DNA from: Lyophyllum atratum | Taxonomy: Eukaryota; Basidiomycota; Agaricomycetes; Agaricales; Lyophyllaceae | Direction of reading: 5' to 3' | Assembly: GCA_014905825.1 (NCBI GenBank) | Contig: JACGCN010000081.1 | Coordinates: forward strand, 1 to 64,000 | DNA length: 64,000 bases | Shown here: positions 36,896 to 49,150 of the stretch, piece after piece | Position numbering within the stretch: position 1 is the stretch's first letter | Layout: the number at the start of each line of letters is the position of its first letter | Notes under the pieces: model-generated | Databases searched by the model: none | Seen by the model: only the letters and a program-made list of their open reading frames with translations | Told to the model about the DNA's origin: nothing | Program-made: the position numbers and the translations under genes

Positions 36896-38687
36896 TTAGA
36901 GCAAGGCCGCCAATCCAGCGGCTAGTCCAGCAAATGTGGTGAGAGATGCAGCGACTAATCCGGCGTTGAGACGGACAGGATCTCCGGCGGTGTTGCTATC
37001 TGCACCACTGGTGGCCTGCACAGAGCCGGGAGCGCCGGAAGAGAGTGTGACAGCCGCACCACCTGGATAAACGACGTCAGTATCAAGCTACGATCATGAT
37101 GGGGTTGCACGCACTTTGAGCAGGGGGGTTGGTCTTGTTGTCGTTGGTCTCAATGTACGCATCAGTGAGCGGCTTGTTTAAGCATGTGATGACTGGCACG
37201 ATGGTAAAAGGAGGCTTGTGGGCCAACGCATCGGGGAGGATATAGCCGGTAGCAACTTCAACTGATTGTTGCCAAAGATCGTGCTCAAGAACGATGAAAC
37301 CGTTGTTCCTTGTGGTCACGTTGCCGAGGATGTTTTCCCAGTTCTGCAGAACATGTTCCACAGTGGTGAGGCCGCCATGAATATCGAAGTCTGGATTGGT
37401 AAATCAGTGCAAGGTCCAAGGCAAAGCTGTTGTATTTACCGTCGGTATCAAAGGTGGATATGGGGCTGATACGCGTCCACATGACTGGAGTGAGCCCCAT
37501 CGCGGTGGAAATGGCACGAACACGATCACTAGCAAAGAGTCAGCCAGATTGTATATAGGAGCTTAGAATGGCCATACTCGATGTCACCAAAAGGTGGTCG
37601 CATCATATTGGGAGTGACGCCCAAGACATCCTTGATAACTTTCTTTGACCAGCCCAGTTCAGCAATGATCTGCTCGTTGGTCAGAGTGCTCAGCTGAGGG
37701 TGACTCCAGGTGTGAACAGCGATCTGATGCTGGGTCATGTACTCAGTCTGGAGGGTGGCGGGGTACGAAATGACACGGGAGCCAACGACGAAGAAAGTGG
37801 ATTTGAGTTTCTCTTGATCCATATAGTTGAGAAGGTCAGAGGTATAGAATGAGGGACCGTCATCATAGGTAAGCCCCCAGGTCATGGCGGTGGGACATTC
37901 GGTGACATCTGTGTTACGGGTGCAGCCACCACATGTCCACCAGCAGCGGGTCTGATCAGCAGCGGCAGCAGTGTTGTTAGGGCATCCGCCTTTTTAGAAA
38001 ATTGTCAGTTGCGTAAGTTTAAGTGGTACATGAAGCTCACCTAGGTTGTTGACGGGAATATTGGGAATTGTGATGCCAGTGGCGGCAACGTCCTTAATCC
38101 ATTGCTGAACCTCTGGAGAGTCGGTGGGAGGTACTTTATCGAGAGCGGGATAATTGGCCGGAGCCAGCAGGGCAGCTGATGGACATGGTTAAAAATACAT
38201 GCATTATGTGCGAATGCGAAGACGAACCGTTGGGTAATGGAGGTGCGCCCGGCAAAAATGTAGGGAGTGTGCCTGGAGCGAAAGTGTGGTCGAGTGGACG
38301 TGTGACAGAGCTTGGGGCGGTAGAAACGATATTAGACAAAGGAATGGCAGTCGGGTTGGTTGACAGGAGCGAAAAAGTATAGGTCGTCGATGGGGTTGCT
38401 CCTGGTGCGGGCGTGCCGGTAGTACCCCCAGGTACGGCGGGGACAGTGGTTTGTGTACCTGACGGAGGAGGAGGTGGGGGCGGGGGCGGGGCAGGAGAGG
38501 TCGCAGCCGGAGAGGTCGCAGCTGGGGAGGTCGCAGCAGGTTGCGATGTTGTGCCACTGGTAACAATGGAACTGCCTGGGGCTTGGCGTGCGTGCTGAGC
38601 GTGGCGAGCAGCAAACTCGGGGGACGCAGCGTGGGCCACAGCGAGCAGAGGCAAGCTGGCCGTGGAAATGAGGCCGAGGAACTTCAT
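36896..38687 (-). CDS. Chitin deacetylase, secreted and probably GPI-anchored
   Basis: Deacetylates chitin to chitosan in the cell wall (carbohydrate esterase family 4). Six exons: 38687-38228, 38175-38041, 37989-37578, 37528-37440, 37390-37115 and 37062-36896. The N-terminus is a signal peptide (MKFLGLISTASLPLLAVAHA); next comes a Ser/Thr/Pro-rich stalk with a short triplicated PAATS unit and a run of nine prolines. The NodB motifs are all present: TYDDGPS (metal Asp), HTWSHPQ (metal His pair), RPPFGD and LEHDLW. The C-terminus (GLVAASLTTFAGLAAGLAAL) is a hydrophobic tail after a Ser/Gly region, typical of a GPI signal. Cysteines in the N-terminal part of the catalytic region (CPNN, CWWTCGGC, TECP) suggest disulfides. 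Confidence 0.95.
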
Positions 38688-38900
38688 GGTAGTCGAGGAG
38701 GAAAAGGAGAAGGGTTTCCACCGAACAAACCAAAAATTCCACACTTGTCACCTGCTCGACTCGCCCTTTATCCATTTAATTTTAGTTCCGTGTTCGGCCA
38801 TCGCGTGCCGCCTCTAATTTTATCCGTGGTGAAACTATCTCTCCATACAAAAATATCTCTTCCAGGAAAAACCATACAAGACCGTCTTAAAATATATCTA

Positions 38901-39936
38901 CTAGACCTTCTGTTTCTTCGACCTCGGTTTCTCGAGATCGATCTCCTCAGCATTATCATCCTCGTCGTCATCCTCGTCGTCAGAGTCAAGCTCGTCACCA
39001 CCCGTGTTACCAAGGAAATAGTCGATGGCCTCGGGGAAGATCTCGCTCGCTATTGTCAGACCAATCTATATTAAATCTCGTCAGTAAAACGAGGAAGAGG
39101 CGTGCAGTGGAGCAGTGGAACACCCACTTCGGAAGGGTCAGAATCATGCTCGAAGAAGTTGAAGAAGCTGCCTGGGTCTCCTATATCGTCCTCGTCCTCC
39201 GCAGCCTCGCGGGGGTACAGTTTGGTCAGCGCCTTGTCGGCATCTTTCCAGTTAATCTTTTGGCCCTACAGAAAACACAGATTAGATCTTGGACCATATC
39301 GCTAGATATCGCTCTACTCACGGAGGGCACAACGTCGCGCTCCCACGAGAACTCGAGCATCGAGTCCGTGATGCCGTCCGCGTCCGGCTTTTCATCAGCA
39401 GCAGCAGGAGGGGCAACATATTTAAACTCCTTTTTCAACACCTTGTCGGTAAAGTGGGGGTTCTCCTTGAAGGTCTACAAAACAGGAATGATAAACAAAT
39501 TTGCCGGAGGCACTCGGATTAGAGAAACATACGAATTCGATGGTGTAGCATCGCGGCTCAGCAGGGTCCCTGAGGACCCAAACGTCCTCCAGGTAGCTTA
39601 GGGCGAGCTGATCCGCGGTGTGCTGGACGTGGTATGCAAACAGCGAGTGGTTCATCAATGCGACAGGCCAAAATTTGGGGATCGCTGAGATGACCTGACG
39701 GCGCTTTTCATACGCAGGAACCAGTTTCAGCTGAGCGTTACGCTCTATGAGTACCTTATCAGCGCTGGGTATGACAATATGGCAGGGAAGCACAAACCAA
39801 GGACTAGTTCAACGCGTGCGATGTCGCGTTGAATAGCTTGGAGCTTTTTGGCATCCTCGTCACTGAGTTCGATATCAGTGAGGGGATTTTTCTCGTCCTC
39901 TGCGCCAGGGGACGCGCGTTTTGTGCCTTTGGCCAT
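38901..39936 (-). CDS. SET/NAP-family histone chaperone (Vps75/SET-like)
   Basis: Nucleosome assembly protein family member; binds histones in the nucleus. Five exons: 39936-39805, 39754-39533, 39474-39322, 39265-39128 and 39065-38901 (269 residues). Blocks: KLQAIQRDIARVELVLIERN (dimerisation helix), KRRQVISAIPKFWPVALMNH, FKENPHFTDKVLKKEFKY and SFFNFFEHDSDPSE. The C-terminal tail is strongly acidic (DELDSDDEDDDEDDDNAEEI) followed by a basic nuclear signal (EKPRSKKQKV). This order matches SET/TAF-I better than NAP1, which has a larger domain. Start is the ATG of MAKGTKRASPGAED. Confidence 0.92.
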
Positions 39937-40951
39937 TAGTATCTGTAAAGGGATGGATAGAGGGGGGATGAGAGAGACACAACGAGATGTCGCAAGGTAA
40001 AGCGGCTAAAATTTGTCAAGTTTCAACTCCGCGACTCTCGTGACCCACAGCCAGGTTGCTATCCAGTATATTTTAGCTGGTGAACGCGCGCTCTCGCCCG
40101 CAGAACCTGCTACTTTTCCCACGACGTTTTCGGTCGATGCGCCTTGTTGAAGTTCTTCCTATTTGTCGGCCCTCACCTACCTCCAACACCCAATCCGTTT
40201 TGTAACCTTGTTGTTTGCTATCGTTACCGGTCATCCCGTTCCGTCGGACTTGGCCGTCACGACAAAAAATGGGTTTCAATACAGACTTAGATTTGTAGTT
40301 AAGAACGACGGGGTAATACAGCAAGATGTAGCAATATATGAATAGCGAAAAAACAAATGACAACTGTAAGTAACAACCGCGACAAAAAAGCGCGATGCAT
40401 AGCGATGACTGGATAGCAAGAAAAAAAAGTAAAGACTTGTACGAGCCGGCTACGCAGATAGCGTGAATGTGGCGGTCGGTCGCGATGCGTGAATGTGGCA
40501 GTCGGTCCGAGCGATGTGAGTACAGCCACTTGGGAAGAATGCTGAATGGGATGTCCCATGTCGACTGTGCGAAAGCGTGCAATACGATGCTGTGAGTTGA
40601 AGGTGAAGATCGAAGAAAGAGAGGCGAACGTTATGAGAGTGGGACGGTTCACAGCAGACTCCGTTACCGTAGTATACAGTACTGTGTACATATTTTTAGA
40701 ATTATGACTTACATAAAAACCAAAGAACGACAAACAATTGATGGCGAACGTGACCTATTTTCACGATAAAACCTACTACTAAAGTAGCAGGAATCATTGT
40801 CACCAATGGCAGCGCCTGGCGCCAACCGTGGCATCGATCAAAGTGAAAGTGAAGCCTTCGCCTCGTGAAATACAAAGAACAGTTTTAGGGAAAGGAAGTA
40901 CCAACTACTATCCGAATACAAGGGGCGTCCCGCGGAACCTAAAAAAAACGC
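39937..40951. other. Intergenic region SET/SAC1
   Basis: About 1.0 kb between two minus-strand genes. It contains a two-copy direct repeat (40461-40481 and 40487-40507) and A-rich runs (for example 40424-40431). No protein or RNA gene recognised. Confidence 0.4.
40461..40507. repeat. Two-copy tandem repeat, 26-bp period
   Basis: GCGTGAATGTGGCGGTCGG and GCGTGAATGTGGCAGTCGG follow each other with a 26-base period, one mismatch. No function inferred. Confidence 0.6.
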
Positions 40952-43694
40952 TCAATCGACCCGCTTTTTTATTTCTCCCAATTCATTATGATCCCCTCCA
41001 GCCCGAGTCCTGGCAGTGCCAAGCCACCTCGCCCGTTTTGCGAGACCAAAATTGTCTTTGAGGCCCTTTCCATGGTTGCCTGAACGGAATCCTGGACCAG
41101 TGTAGTAGATAATATCCGTCGCGGGTATCAGGCGGGGCCAAGAGACGTAATCGATTCCGTGGACGAGGATGAAGAGGAGGGCAACGGCCAAGAGACTAAA
41201 CCATAATAGGAAGTAGTAGAACAACGAGTAATCTGCAGCAGTCGATGTCAGCTGCGAAGGATGATCTTACAATCCACCAAGACGAACCAGATGTACGAGG
41301 GAGGGTCAGGCCAGCGCAGATCATGAACAAGGCGAACGACGCGATGACAGGAACCTTGAAGTGTGAAGTGAAAGGGGTGTGAGAACAGCAAGATAAGAAA
41401 CATTATCACCATACCGAACGAGTAACTAGTGGACGAGCGTCATTGACCAGGAATGTTGCAGCTGCAGGATTCTTCCTGGGAATCCAGGACCCCGTCACTA
41501 AGTCAAACGCATCCTGGGAGTGAAGAATGCCTCAGCATCACGCCCAATATAAACGTGCCTTGCGTACCTGTCGCGCGCCGTCAAAATAATTATTCTTGAT
41601 GTACCTCAGAACAGACTTGACCCCGTCTTCCAATGCACCCTTCCGTGTCCGTTTGTTCGTCCGCGTGAAATCAGACTTCAAAGCTCCAGACCCACCGTAC
41701 GCCGTTGCGATTGCGTCGGCATGATCGGCCCACACTGAACAGGGGGTCGGACGGGTGGGATGGGCGCGAGATAGAAAAACACGCACTCTCTCTGAAGTCC
41801 GTGCTGAAGGCCTCATAATCATCAACACTGCTACCAGGTGGCAAAATCCCCAGGTCTCTCAGTTGCATGTTCACAGTATACTTCGCCAGTGCTGCTTGCA
41901 CGACGTTGGTCCGGTCGAGGTTGTCCATGCAGTTTGTGCGCACGACACCCGTCTGCAACCTCGTGGGCTTGGGTTGGTTCGCGTCAAGCTGGAAATATCT
42001 GGAGCGCGCAGCGTGTGAGAAGAGCGGGTTACAACCGCGGGACTACACGCACCCTTCCCTCTCCAAGTCGTCCTTCAAGATATCAATAAGAACTGAAATG
42101 CGATCCCAGCGCATCTTGCTGCATTCAGTGTGGAAATCGAAGTATTCGTATCGGACTTTCGGCAGATTGAGCTATGGGAGTTGATTAGCTCAACAAAGCA
42201 CAGCTGAAGAGGATAACATGACAGACTTCAGTAACATATCGTTCATAGGCCTCCTTGATAGGTTGCTCATGACCCTTGTGATTCACAAGATTAACCAAGT
42301 ACTGGTTCCCATAAATGGACACCTGTTCCATCAGATGTTTTTTCATCATGTCGGCCTGCAAGTCGAATTATGACCCGAAAAAACAAAACCAGTTTGCTAA
42401 AATGACACACCGTGTCTTGCAGTTCCATGATTTGTAGGTCCGGTTTATACCTCAAGGTATTCACCTCAGCCCAGAACAATGGCACGCTGCCTCTAATCTG
42501 AACGAAGCTCAATTTGCTGGCAAACATGTCATCAGAAATTCGGTGTGCCCCAGGCGTAGTTGGGCCCTCGACAAGGAGAAGCTGCTCCGTCTCGTTGAAA
42601 TTGGCGACGTGCCCTTCGTGGTCAATTCCGCGTCGGAAATAACGCGTGCCAGCACGGAAGCGGGACCGACGGCTGATGAGGCAGAGTTGCATGTGCCTCC
42701 CATGGATAAAGGTTGGTCGCAAATCAAAGGCTGTGGAGGTTTTAGGGTCAGGAGGAGGGATGGGTGGGCAATTCAGCAAAATTACGTACTCCCATACATG
42801 ATGGGAAGGATATATTTTGCGAGCTGCAGATACGGCTGTCAATTCAGATTTCATGAACGTATTTATGCGGCCTCACATCTTGCTTCGCATTCGATGAACT
42901 TGCGTCGATCAATCTTGTTTGCAAAAACCTGGTTGTGAACAGCCTCAGCGGAATAGTTAAAGCTTATGCCTCTCTGAATCACCTGTTCCAGAAGAATCGA
43001 TCGTCCGCCTGCCTCGAAGTCAATAATATGCCAGATACCGAGAAGCAACACGCACCATCTCCCATAAAGCCTTGACAGCTGCTTGCTCCTGCGTCTCCCA
43101 TTGCGCCTGCAACCTGCGTGTGATATCCCACCCATACGCAAACAAGAAGTTCCCGCCACGCAAATGAGAGCGAACGAGAGCCAACAGATGCGCCTCGACC
43201 GGGTGGTGTGGATTGTGAACTGATACATTCGGGTTCAAGGGTAGGATATCGAAGTCCGTGGCACGGTATATGTCGTGGCCCATTAAACGACCTTTGAGTT
43301 CACGGCCACTTATAACGATTATATATTCCGCTTGGGAGGGTTTTAGAGAGATAAGGAGGAGAAGGGAGAGTTCTCACATAAGGATAAGGATATTAGACCA
43401 ACAATGCCGTATATTGTTCTCTGCGAGCGGCGAGCATATATGGGTAGGGGTGCGTTGGGGCCTACATTCCATGTCAGCTTTCACAGCCACAGAGAGCAGT
43501 ATTGAACGAACGATTGAGGACAATGTCACCGGACGAGCGGTGTATTGTCAATGACTGTGTTTCGACACCATCGTCCACAGGCACGAAAATGTACGTGTCA
43601 TCGCCCTCCGTGTATCTAGCAGGAAGTGAGCGTGCGATAAAAGAGGTATGTGGAGGAGAACTCACAGATGAAGGCGTTGGTGAAGAGGTTTCAT
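40952..43694 (-). CDS. SAC1: Phosphoinositide phosphatase SAC1
   Basis: ER/Golgi membrane phosphatase that turns over phosphatidylinositol 4-phosphate. The short first exon (43694-43666) gives [10 protein letters not shown], then exon 2 from 43615 ([15 protein letters not shown]). Later blocks: [32 protein letters not shown], [47 protein letters not shown] (the CX5R catalytic motif with the Cys and Arg intact) and [19 protein letters not shown]. Two C-terminal membrane spans ([16 protein letters not shown] and [17 protein letters not shown]) fit SAC1 topology. The junction between exon 2 and the RTIYGIVGL exon (near 43500-43430) could not be made in frame with GT-AG rules; a one-base error or a decayed site is possible. 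Divergent from LEA1, 126 bp between starts. Confidence 0.93.
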
Positions 43695-43820
43695 GGTTGC
43701 AGGCAAGAGAGGAATCGAAACCGGAATTAGCGCAAGGCGGCAGGTGGCCAAACGCGTTGATGATCTGAGTCTGAACTACGAATTTCCAAGCGTGTTCTCT
43801 CGTCGCCACCATCCCCGACG

Positions 43821-44755
43821 ATGAAGCTCACTCCAGAGCTACTAGCCCAGGCGTCGGCGGGTCTCAACCCCGTCAAAGAGCGTCAGCTCGATCTCAGAGG
43901 TGCGCACACAACTTTCCTTCCCCAAAATGCTCATACAACGGTCTAAAAGGCTACAAAATACCAACCATCGAAAATCTCGGTGTGACCAGGGTCCGGTTTC
44001 TTCGATCCTTTTCTGCTAGAGATGGTTGCCTTAACTCTGAATATAGGACCAGCACGATGCCATCGACTTTACAGATAACGCTATCGTCACGCTTGGCAAC
44101 TTTCCTCTGCTCAAACGCCTACAAACGCTTCTCCTTGCGAATAACCGAATCACCACCATCTCATCATCGATACACCTGTCCGTCCCCAACCTCACCACCC
44201 TCGTCCTGACAAACAACAATCTAGCGGAGCTGGGAGACCTCGAACCGCTGAAGGAGCTCAAGCACCTGAAGTACCTCTCCCTATTGGGCAATCCCGTCCG
44301 GGAGAAAAAATGGTATCGCGAGTGGCTTGCCTGGAGATTTCCTGGGCTAAGAGTTTTGGATTTCCAGAGAATTCGGGACAAGGTGCGCTCACCAGCACCA
44401 TCTCCTGCGGTCTTCGAATACGACGAACTCACCGATCGCCGTGGGCCCTTCTGCGTCCGAATTGTAGGAACGTAAACAAGGCAAGGCGCTTTTCATGACA
44501 GCGGATAATCTGCCGACTGCCCTTGCGACAACGATATCGACGACTGTCACGACACAGTCCACGAAGGCGCTGCTAACATCAGACGAACCGAAACCTGCGG
44601 CGCTACCAGGCAAGGCGGGTCGCTTGATGTCGAAAGAGGATCAGGAAAAGGTTAAGGCCGCCATCGCCCAAGCCACATCAGTGGAAGAGATCAGGAAGCT
44701 AGAGAGAAGCTTACGAGAAGGATACATGCCAGAGCTAGAGACAGTGGGGGCATAA
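43821..44755 (+). CDS. LEA1: U2 small nuclear ribonucleoprotein A' (LEA1)
   Basis: Leucine-rich-repeat subunit of the U2 snRNP, binding U2 B'' and stem-loop IV. Four exons: 43821-43899, 43950-43990, 44047-44382 and 44468-44755 (247 residues). The start MKLTPELLAQASAGLNPVKE and the block RQLDLRGYKIPTIENLGVT are diagnostic; LRRs follow (LLKRLQTLLLANNRITTI, NLTTLVLTNNNLAEL), then GNPVREKKWYREWLAWRFP and VLDFQRI. The C-terminal extension includes an EDQEKVKAAI-type segment seen in U2A' proteins. All introns are GT-AG. Confidence 0.95.
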
Positions 44756-44888
44756 CGAGAGGGGATCGGATTTAGTGCTGTGCGAACTTGTGTATTTTTG
44801 ACATGATCCTTTACTACTTACAATGTGCACTTTGCGCACCTAGCGAAATGATTACATTCTGCAAGAAGATTCTACTGGTATATGACGG

Positions 44889-45668
44889 TTAGTTCCCTTT
44901 AACCCCAGCGTTTCCGATCCACAGGCCGTGAAAGCCCAACGCGATGACGGCAGCAAGGTTCGCGAGCGAACTGATGCCATGAAGCATGCCAAAGCGACGG
45001 TTTAGCGCCTTCATTTCAGCCGATACCTAAAGAACGTTTAGTGCGATAGATGGTCTCATTGCATGAGAGATCTTACTCCAGGTTCATTGTAGACCTTTCC
45101 CTCTTCTTTCTCCAGCCTATGACGCTGGAACATGGTCCTATCCGGTTGTCATCAGCAGCTGATATCATGAGGCTACCTTGATGATTGCACGCACTTGCTT
45201 GTCAATGGCCCCACTATGAAGTAATTGAAACCTTGGCAGAGGAGGACAGTGGTCAGTGCATATGCCTGCGCGACGTCGGCGACATTGGGCCGAGTAATAT
45301 GAGCGAGGACATTGGGGTGTGAATAGGTCCAAAGGATGAGAAGCGACGACGACAAGATTATAGAGAGCACGAAGTATATGGGGAATGTCTTGTGTTGCAG
45401 ATTCCCAAACTGTTGACGTGCTAGTGTTCTGTTTCAGCGCAAGTCATGTCAGATTGTTATGGTACACACGCAAGGTCTTGTACGCAATGACACCTCCAAA
45501 GAACGAGATCCACAAGGCTATATTGGATGCTCAGTTTTACGTCAACGACTACTCGCCACACAACTCACACATGCCGAACAGCCAGGCATACCCTACGAGA
45601 TATAAGCCATGAGGTGAAGTCGCGAGAGCCCACAACGAGCTCAAGGTCAGTGTCTCGACGTTTGCCAT
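44889..45668 (-). CDS. TMEM205-like membrane protein
   Basis: Small polytopic membrane protein of the TMEM205/DUF4149 family; function in fungi unknown. Five exons: 45668-45569, 45517-45470, 45420-45195, 45137-45077 and 45026-44889 (190 residues). Signature segments: GYAWLFGMSLWISFFGG, QQFGNLQHKTFPIYF and FQRHRLEKEEGKVYNEPG, then MKALNRRFGMLHGISSLANL. About four hydrophobic spans are visible. The acceptor of exon 3 was placed at the TAG before CACGTC, because only this gives PRQQFGNLQ in frame. Human TMEM205 is linked to drug resistance; nothing like that can be inferred here. Confidence 0.9.
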
Positions 45669-45843
45669 GTCAGTGAAGAGGTTGGAGGTGTGGGAGTTGC
45701 GCAAGGAGACGATACTCCGAATGCGGAGCATGTATGGATCGCAACATGTACGTTATGTAAGCACCAGTTTCTATTTTGTCCCCTGGGGTGACAGTAAATT
45801 ACAGCCCATTATTTGTCTACGGGAATAGAGGGTGGTAGCAGAT

Positions 45844-46840
45844 CTATCCAATGACAACCTTGCCTTCCGCATCGTTGAACTCGTAGGCAGGGATCTCGAG
45901 GTTGAGAGGGGCGGGGCCTTTACGGGCACGTCCAGCTGATGCGAATAGAAAAGTCAGCAAATGCAGTCACAACAACGATTTAGGACGCACAAATATCATA
46001 ATGAGAACCATGGCAAGGGCAGAACCTAGGTCGCACCATGAGCGAGGTATAGAAGCACTTTTTATGATTGGTACATACCAGCCTCCATAGTCTCCGGCCT
46101 CACCAATGGGCACGCATCCAAGATGTGTGCAAACGCCCAACATGACGAGCCAATCAGGCTTTTTCACCCGCTCCTCGTCAGGCTGGGGATCCCTGAAGCT
46201 CTTCCAGTCTACGGAACGCGCTTCCTCAATCTCGCTTTGCGTCCTGTGCCTAATGAAGACGGGCTTTCCGCGCCATTTGATGACAACATTCTTGCCCTCG
46301 GGGATGTTGCCGAGTTCGACCTCGACTTTGGCCAGAGCAAGGACATCGGCGGACGCGGCCATGGTTTGCAGGAACTCGCTCACGCTGGACTTGGCAGCGG
46401 ACGCGGAGAGGACACCAAGAGAGCCCACCATGAAGTAAGAGAGAGCACGGTTGCTCTCCGGGTCGGGGGCGCGGTACTCGCCGAAGTCGGGCACTTGGGG
46501 GGCATCCTTGCGGGCGACAGATGTGTGAAGGGTACGGTGCTGGTGGAAGGTAGTAATGGGTGCTACGCGGATTTTAGCATTTCGACTCTTTTCAACAGTT
46601 TTGATTGTGCTCACCATTGACATACGTCTTCGAGACCAGTCCAGCAGATGTCCTCGAAAGGCCTCCGGCCCAACGAGGCTGAACATCAGACCGGGGACCG
46701 GAAACACCGTGGGGGTCATGACCAGATGACGGTGCGCGCACAGAGAAATTGACGAGGGGGGCGATAGGGACGCCGGTCGGCAGGGTGCGGACGGTGGGGA
46801 CGAGGGTCACCGCCGTTTTCACGGCTTTGAAGGACGCCAT
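45844..46840 (-). CDS. RIP1: Cytochrome b-c1 complex Rieske iron-sulfur subunit
   Basis: Rieske 2Fe-2S protein of respiratory complex III in the inner mitochondrial membrane. Four exons: 46840-46615, 46562-46079, 46025-45991 and 45935-45844. Exon 1 is a long presequence-like region. The mature start TLHTSVARKDAPQVPDFGEY, the membrane segment (ALSYFMVGSLGVLSASAAKS), the hinge and VVIKWRGKPVFIRHRTQSEI are all typical. Both cluster-binding boxes are intact: CTHLGC (second exon) and CPCHGSHYD (the tiny third exon), followed by SGRARKGPAPLNLEIPAYEF. Tandem with the GDPD gene, whose stop lies 161 bp upstream of this start. Confidence 0.97.
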
Positions 46841-47001
46841 GGATGATATGCAAGACGCGAGGTTGGCGGTGGTTGTGGTCAACTTTGGGCGGAGTTTTTG
46901 GTGGCCAAATCCGGGCTACCCGATCCGTTCCGCACACTCCTGACAATTTATTGCACGGCCATCTATTCTCTTCTATTCTATTCAACTACAACTCTATTTA
47001 T

Positions 47002-48562
47002 TCACTGGGCATGCTTCGCCAGACATTGGAAAACCTTAGCTTGTGAACGCATCGGCGGTAGCCGAAGTCCTCGCTGCTCAAATCTGCGTCGCATTTGAGT
47101 GGGAAAGTCTGTGATAATCCCGTCAACACCCCAATCCAACAGCTGGTCAGCAATGTTCAGGCGGTCAACCTGCAAATTTTCCATCAGCTCATCTGCAGCA
47201 GATTATCCATATGATTATCCTCACTGTCCAAGGAAGTACCGTCATTTTCAGCGCGTGGGCACGGTCCACCATGTCCTTTGTTGTGAAAGGGATATATCCG
47301 GCCTGTGTTGGGTCAGGCACAGGACTCTGCCCAGAAACCGCAGAGGGAGACAAGATGTCTGCCTTGATGGACTTGGCTGCACTAGCGATCTTAGCGCCTA
47401 TTGTCGCATCAGGGAAGTCGGCCAGCTTCAAGCCAGCCAGCCAAGGAGAAGTGACATTGATATTCCCGGCAGTGTTACTGCAATGGGTGTGAATCAGGTT
47501 GTTCGGGGTACGCAACCTACCGCTTACCTGGAGATGAGTGCAGCTGTAGCGATGTTCGGTTCAAGTGCCTACGGCGTCAAGATTAGCTAGGCGGCAACCT
47601 TTGTGATAGTATACCCTGCCTTCATCCCAATCAATGTCCTCCAGTCAAAGCTCTGGTACTGAAATACTGAATCAGCTTATATTCACCGACACAGCAAGCT
47701 GTAACTTACAGTAATAGACTTCAGGCTATAGCCACTCTTCACAAAGACAGCATGTTGAAGGTTAACAAAATCATCGACGCTTCGGGTATTCTTGGGCGTC
47801 ACCGCATCGATTTTAGATTCAATATTGAAGAGCACTTGTCGCTGGGGATCAACGCAAGCCACAAAGTCAAATATTTCCTCCAAGGTCGAAATCTTGGTAC
47901 GGGGGTAAACAAGTTGCATCGCTGCAGCGAGAATATTTAGAAGATGGGCATGACGACGCGCATAGGACTCACGGAAATCGAGCAGACGTTCCGAACCGCA
48001 ATCCAGAGTCTTAATCTGCGCCAATGTGAGGTTAGCGATGTTCTTGCCGACATAAGGGAAGTCGGGATCCCCTGGAAACTGTTGAGGAGCGTCAATACAA
48101 GTGAAACACCTTGAAATACAATACAATCACAGCAGGAGCAGTATCCTCGCATTTCTCTGGTGGAATGGACATATCATGCCACACGACAACGGCACCATCC
48201 TAGTATAGCATGTCAGAAGGAAGTTGTATAGCAAGCTAGTTTGAAGCCTGGGGCTTACCTTCGTAATTCCATTATCCAGCTCTAGGGTCTTGACACCATC
48301 AATCAAGCCCCTAGAAACTCGTTAGAATAGAAGAGACAACTTGAAATATTTATGTACCATGCAAAACTATGAATTGTGTTCTCGTTCGCATTGCCCCGGC
48401 CTCCACGATGTCCCTGTTCTCACACTATCAGCCTCGGGTTCGAGGAGAGAATGCCAAAACATCAAATATATATACCTGCAAGTCAAAGGTCTGCTGGAGC
48501 GGAGATGCCAGAACAATGAAAGCCTGGACAAACATGATGGCGAACACGGGGATGGAGAACAT
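47002..48562 (-). CDS. Secreted glycerophosphodiester phosphodiesterase (GDPD), copy 1
   Basis: Hydrolyses glycerophosphodiesters to glycerol-3-phosphate. Exons: 48562-48476, 48413-48358, 48310-48259, 48199-48131, 48078-47973, 47921-47710 and further 3' exons to 47002. The start gives a signal peptide (MFSIPVFAIMFVQAFIVLAS) then the catalytic GDPD opening FDLQGHRGGRGNANENT (HR motif), DGVKTLELDNGITKDG (metal-binding E-x-D) and VVVWHDMSI (second His-Asp). Later: GYIPFTTKDMVDRAHAL, LPWTVDRLNIADQLLDWGVD and GIITDFPTQMRRRF. Around 47600-47520 the translation (KVAA, then LANLDAVGT, then EPNIATAALIS) switches frame twice without an intron to explain it, so the gene may be mildly damaged or the sequence wrong there. 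A deleted second copy lies upstream. Confidence 0.88.
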
Positions 48563-49150
48563 CGCGTGGGGCATGGGTACGAAACCTCGGAATCTAGCAC
48601 ACTTCAAAAGCTCTAGTTATATGGTGCCTTTCGCGCATGGCCGAGCATGAACGTTGGCCAAGAGCCACCATGGTGAGTTTTGGCCGTCGTAACAGCCGCG
48701 ACCGGGTTGGTGGGCTCGCGTCTGGAGAAACGAACGTGGCTTATTTCTTCCGGCACATCTGTCACATTGGGTAGCTGGACCGCATGTATCAATGGTCACC
48801 AGCTGTGATTGAAGCGTCAGATAGGACGTATGCTATCCGGAGAAGGGAATAGACGTAGTGCCTGTGTGCGTTAGCGAGGGAAAACCTTACCGTGTAGAAG
48901 CATACTGACATCAAGAAGAGGAAGAAGATACGTTCAAACCCGTACTCGCCGGATTTGAATCTACTGGCGAGAGTGCCTCAAGTTCATGTTGATTTCACGT
49001 TGATTTCATGTCGATGCTGTGTGCGCTTTTGTATTCCACACTGTCCAACCCTTTACTAGTAGCAAGAAGGCCTGTGCAGGCATCCTCAGAGTAACAGAGC
49101 GTCCAGAACGAGTATCACCATCGGTTTCTGACGAGATCGATCCAGCATAT
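48563..49150. other. Region between GDPD copies, including the duplicated 5' flank
   Basis: 588 bp. The part at 48713-48830 is similar to 49728-49850 (shared cores such as CGTGGCTT and ATGGTCACCA). No additional gene seen. Confidence 0.5.
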
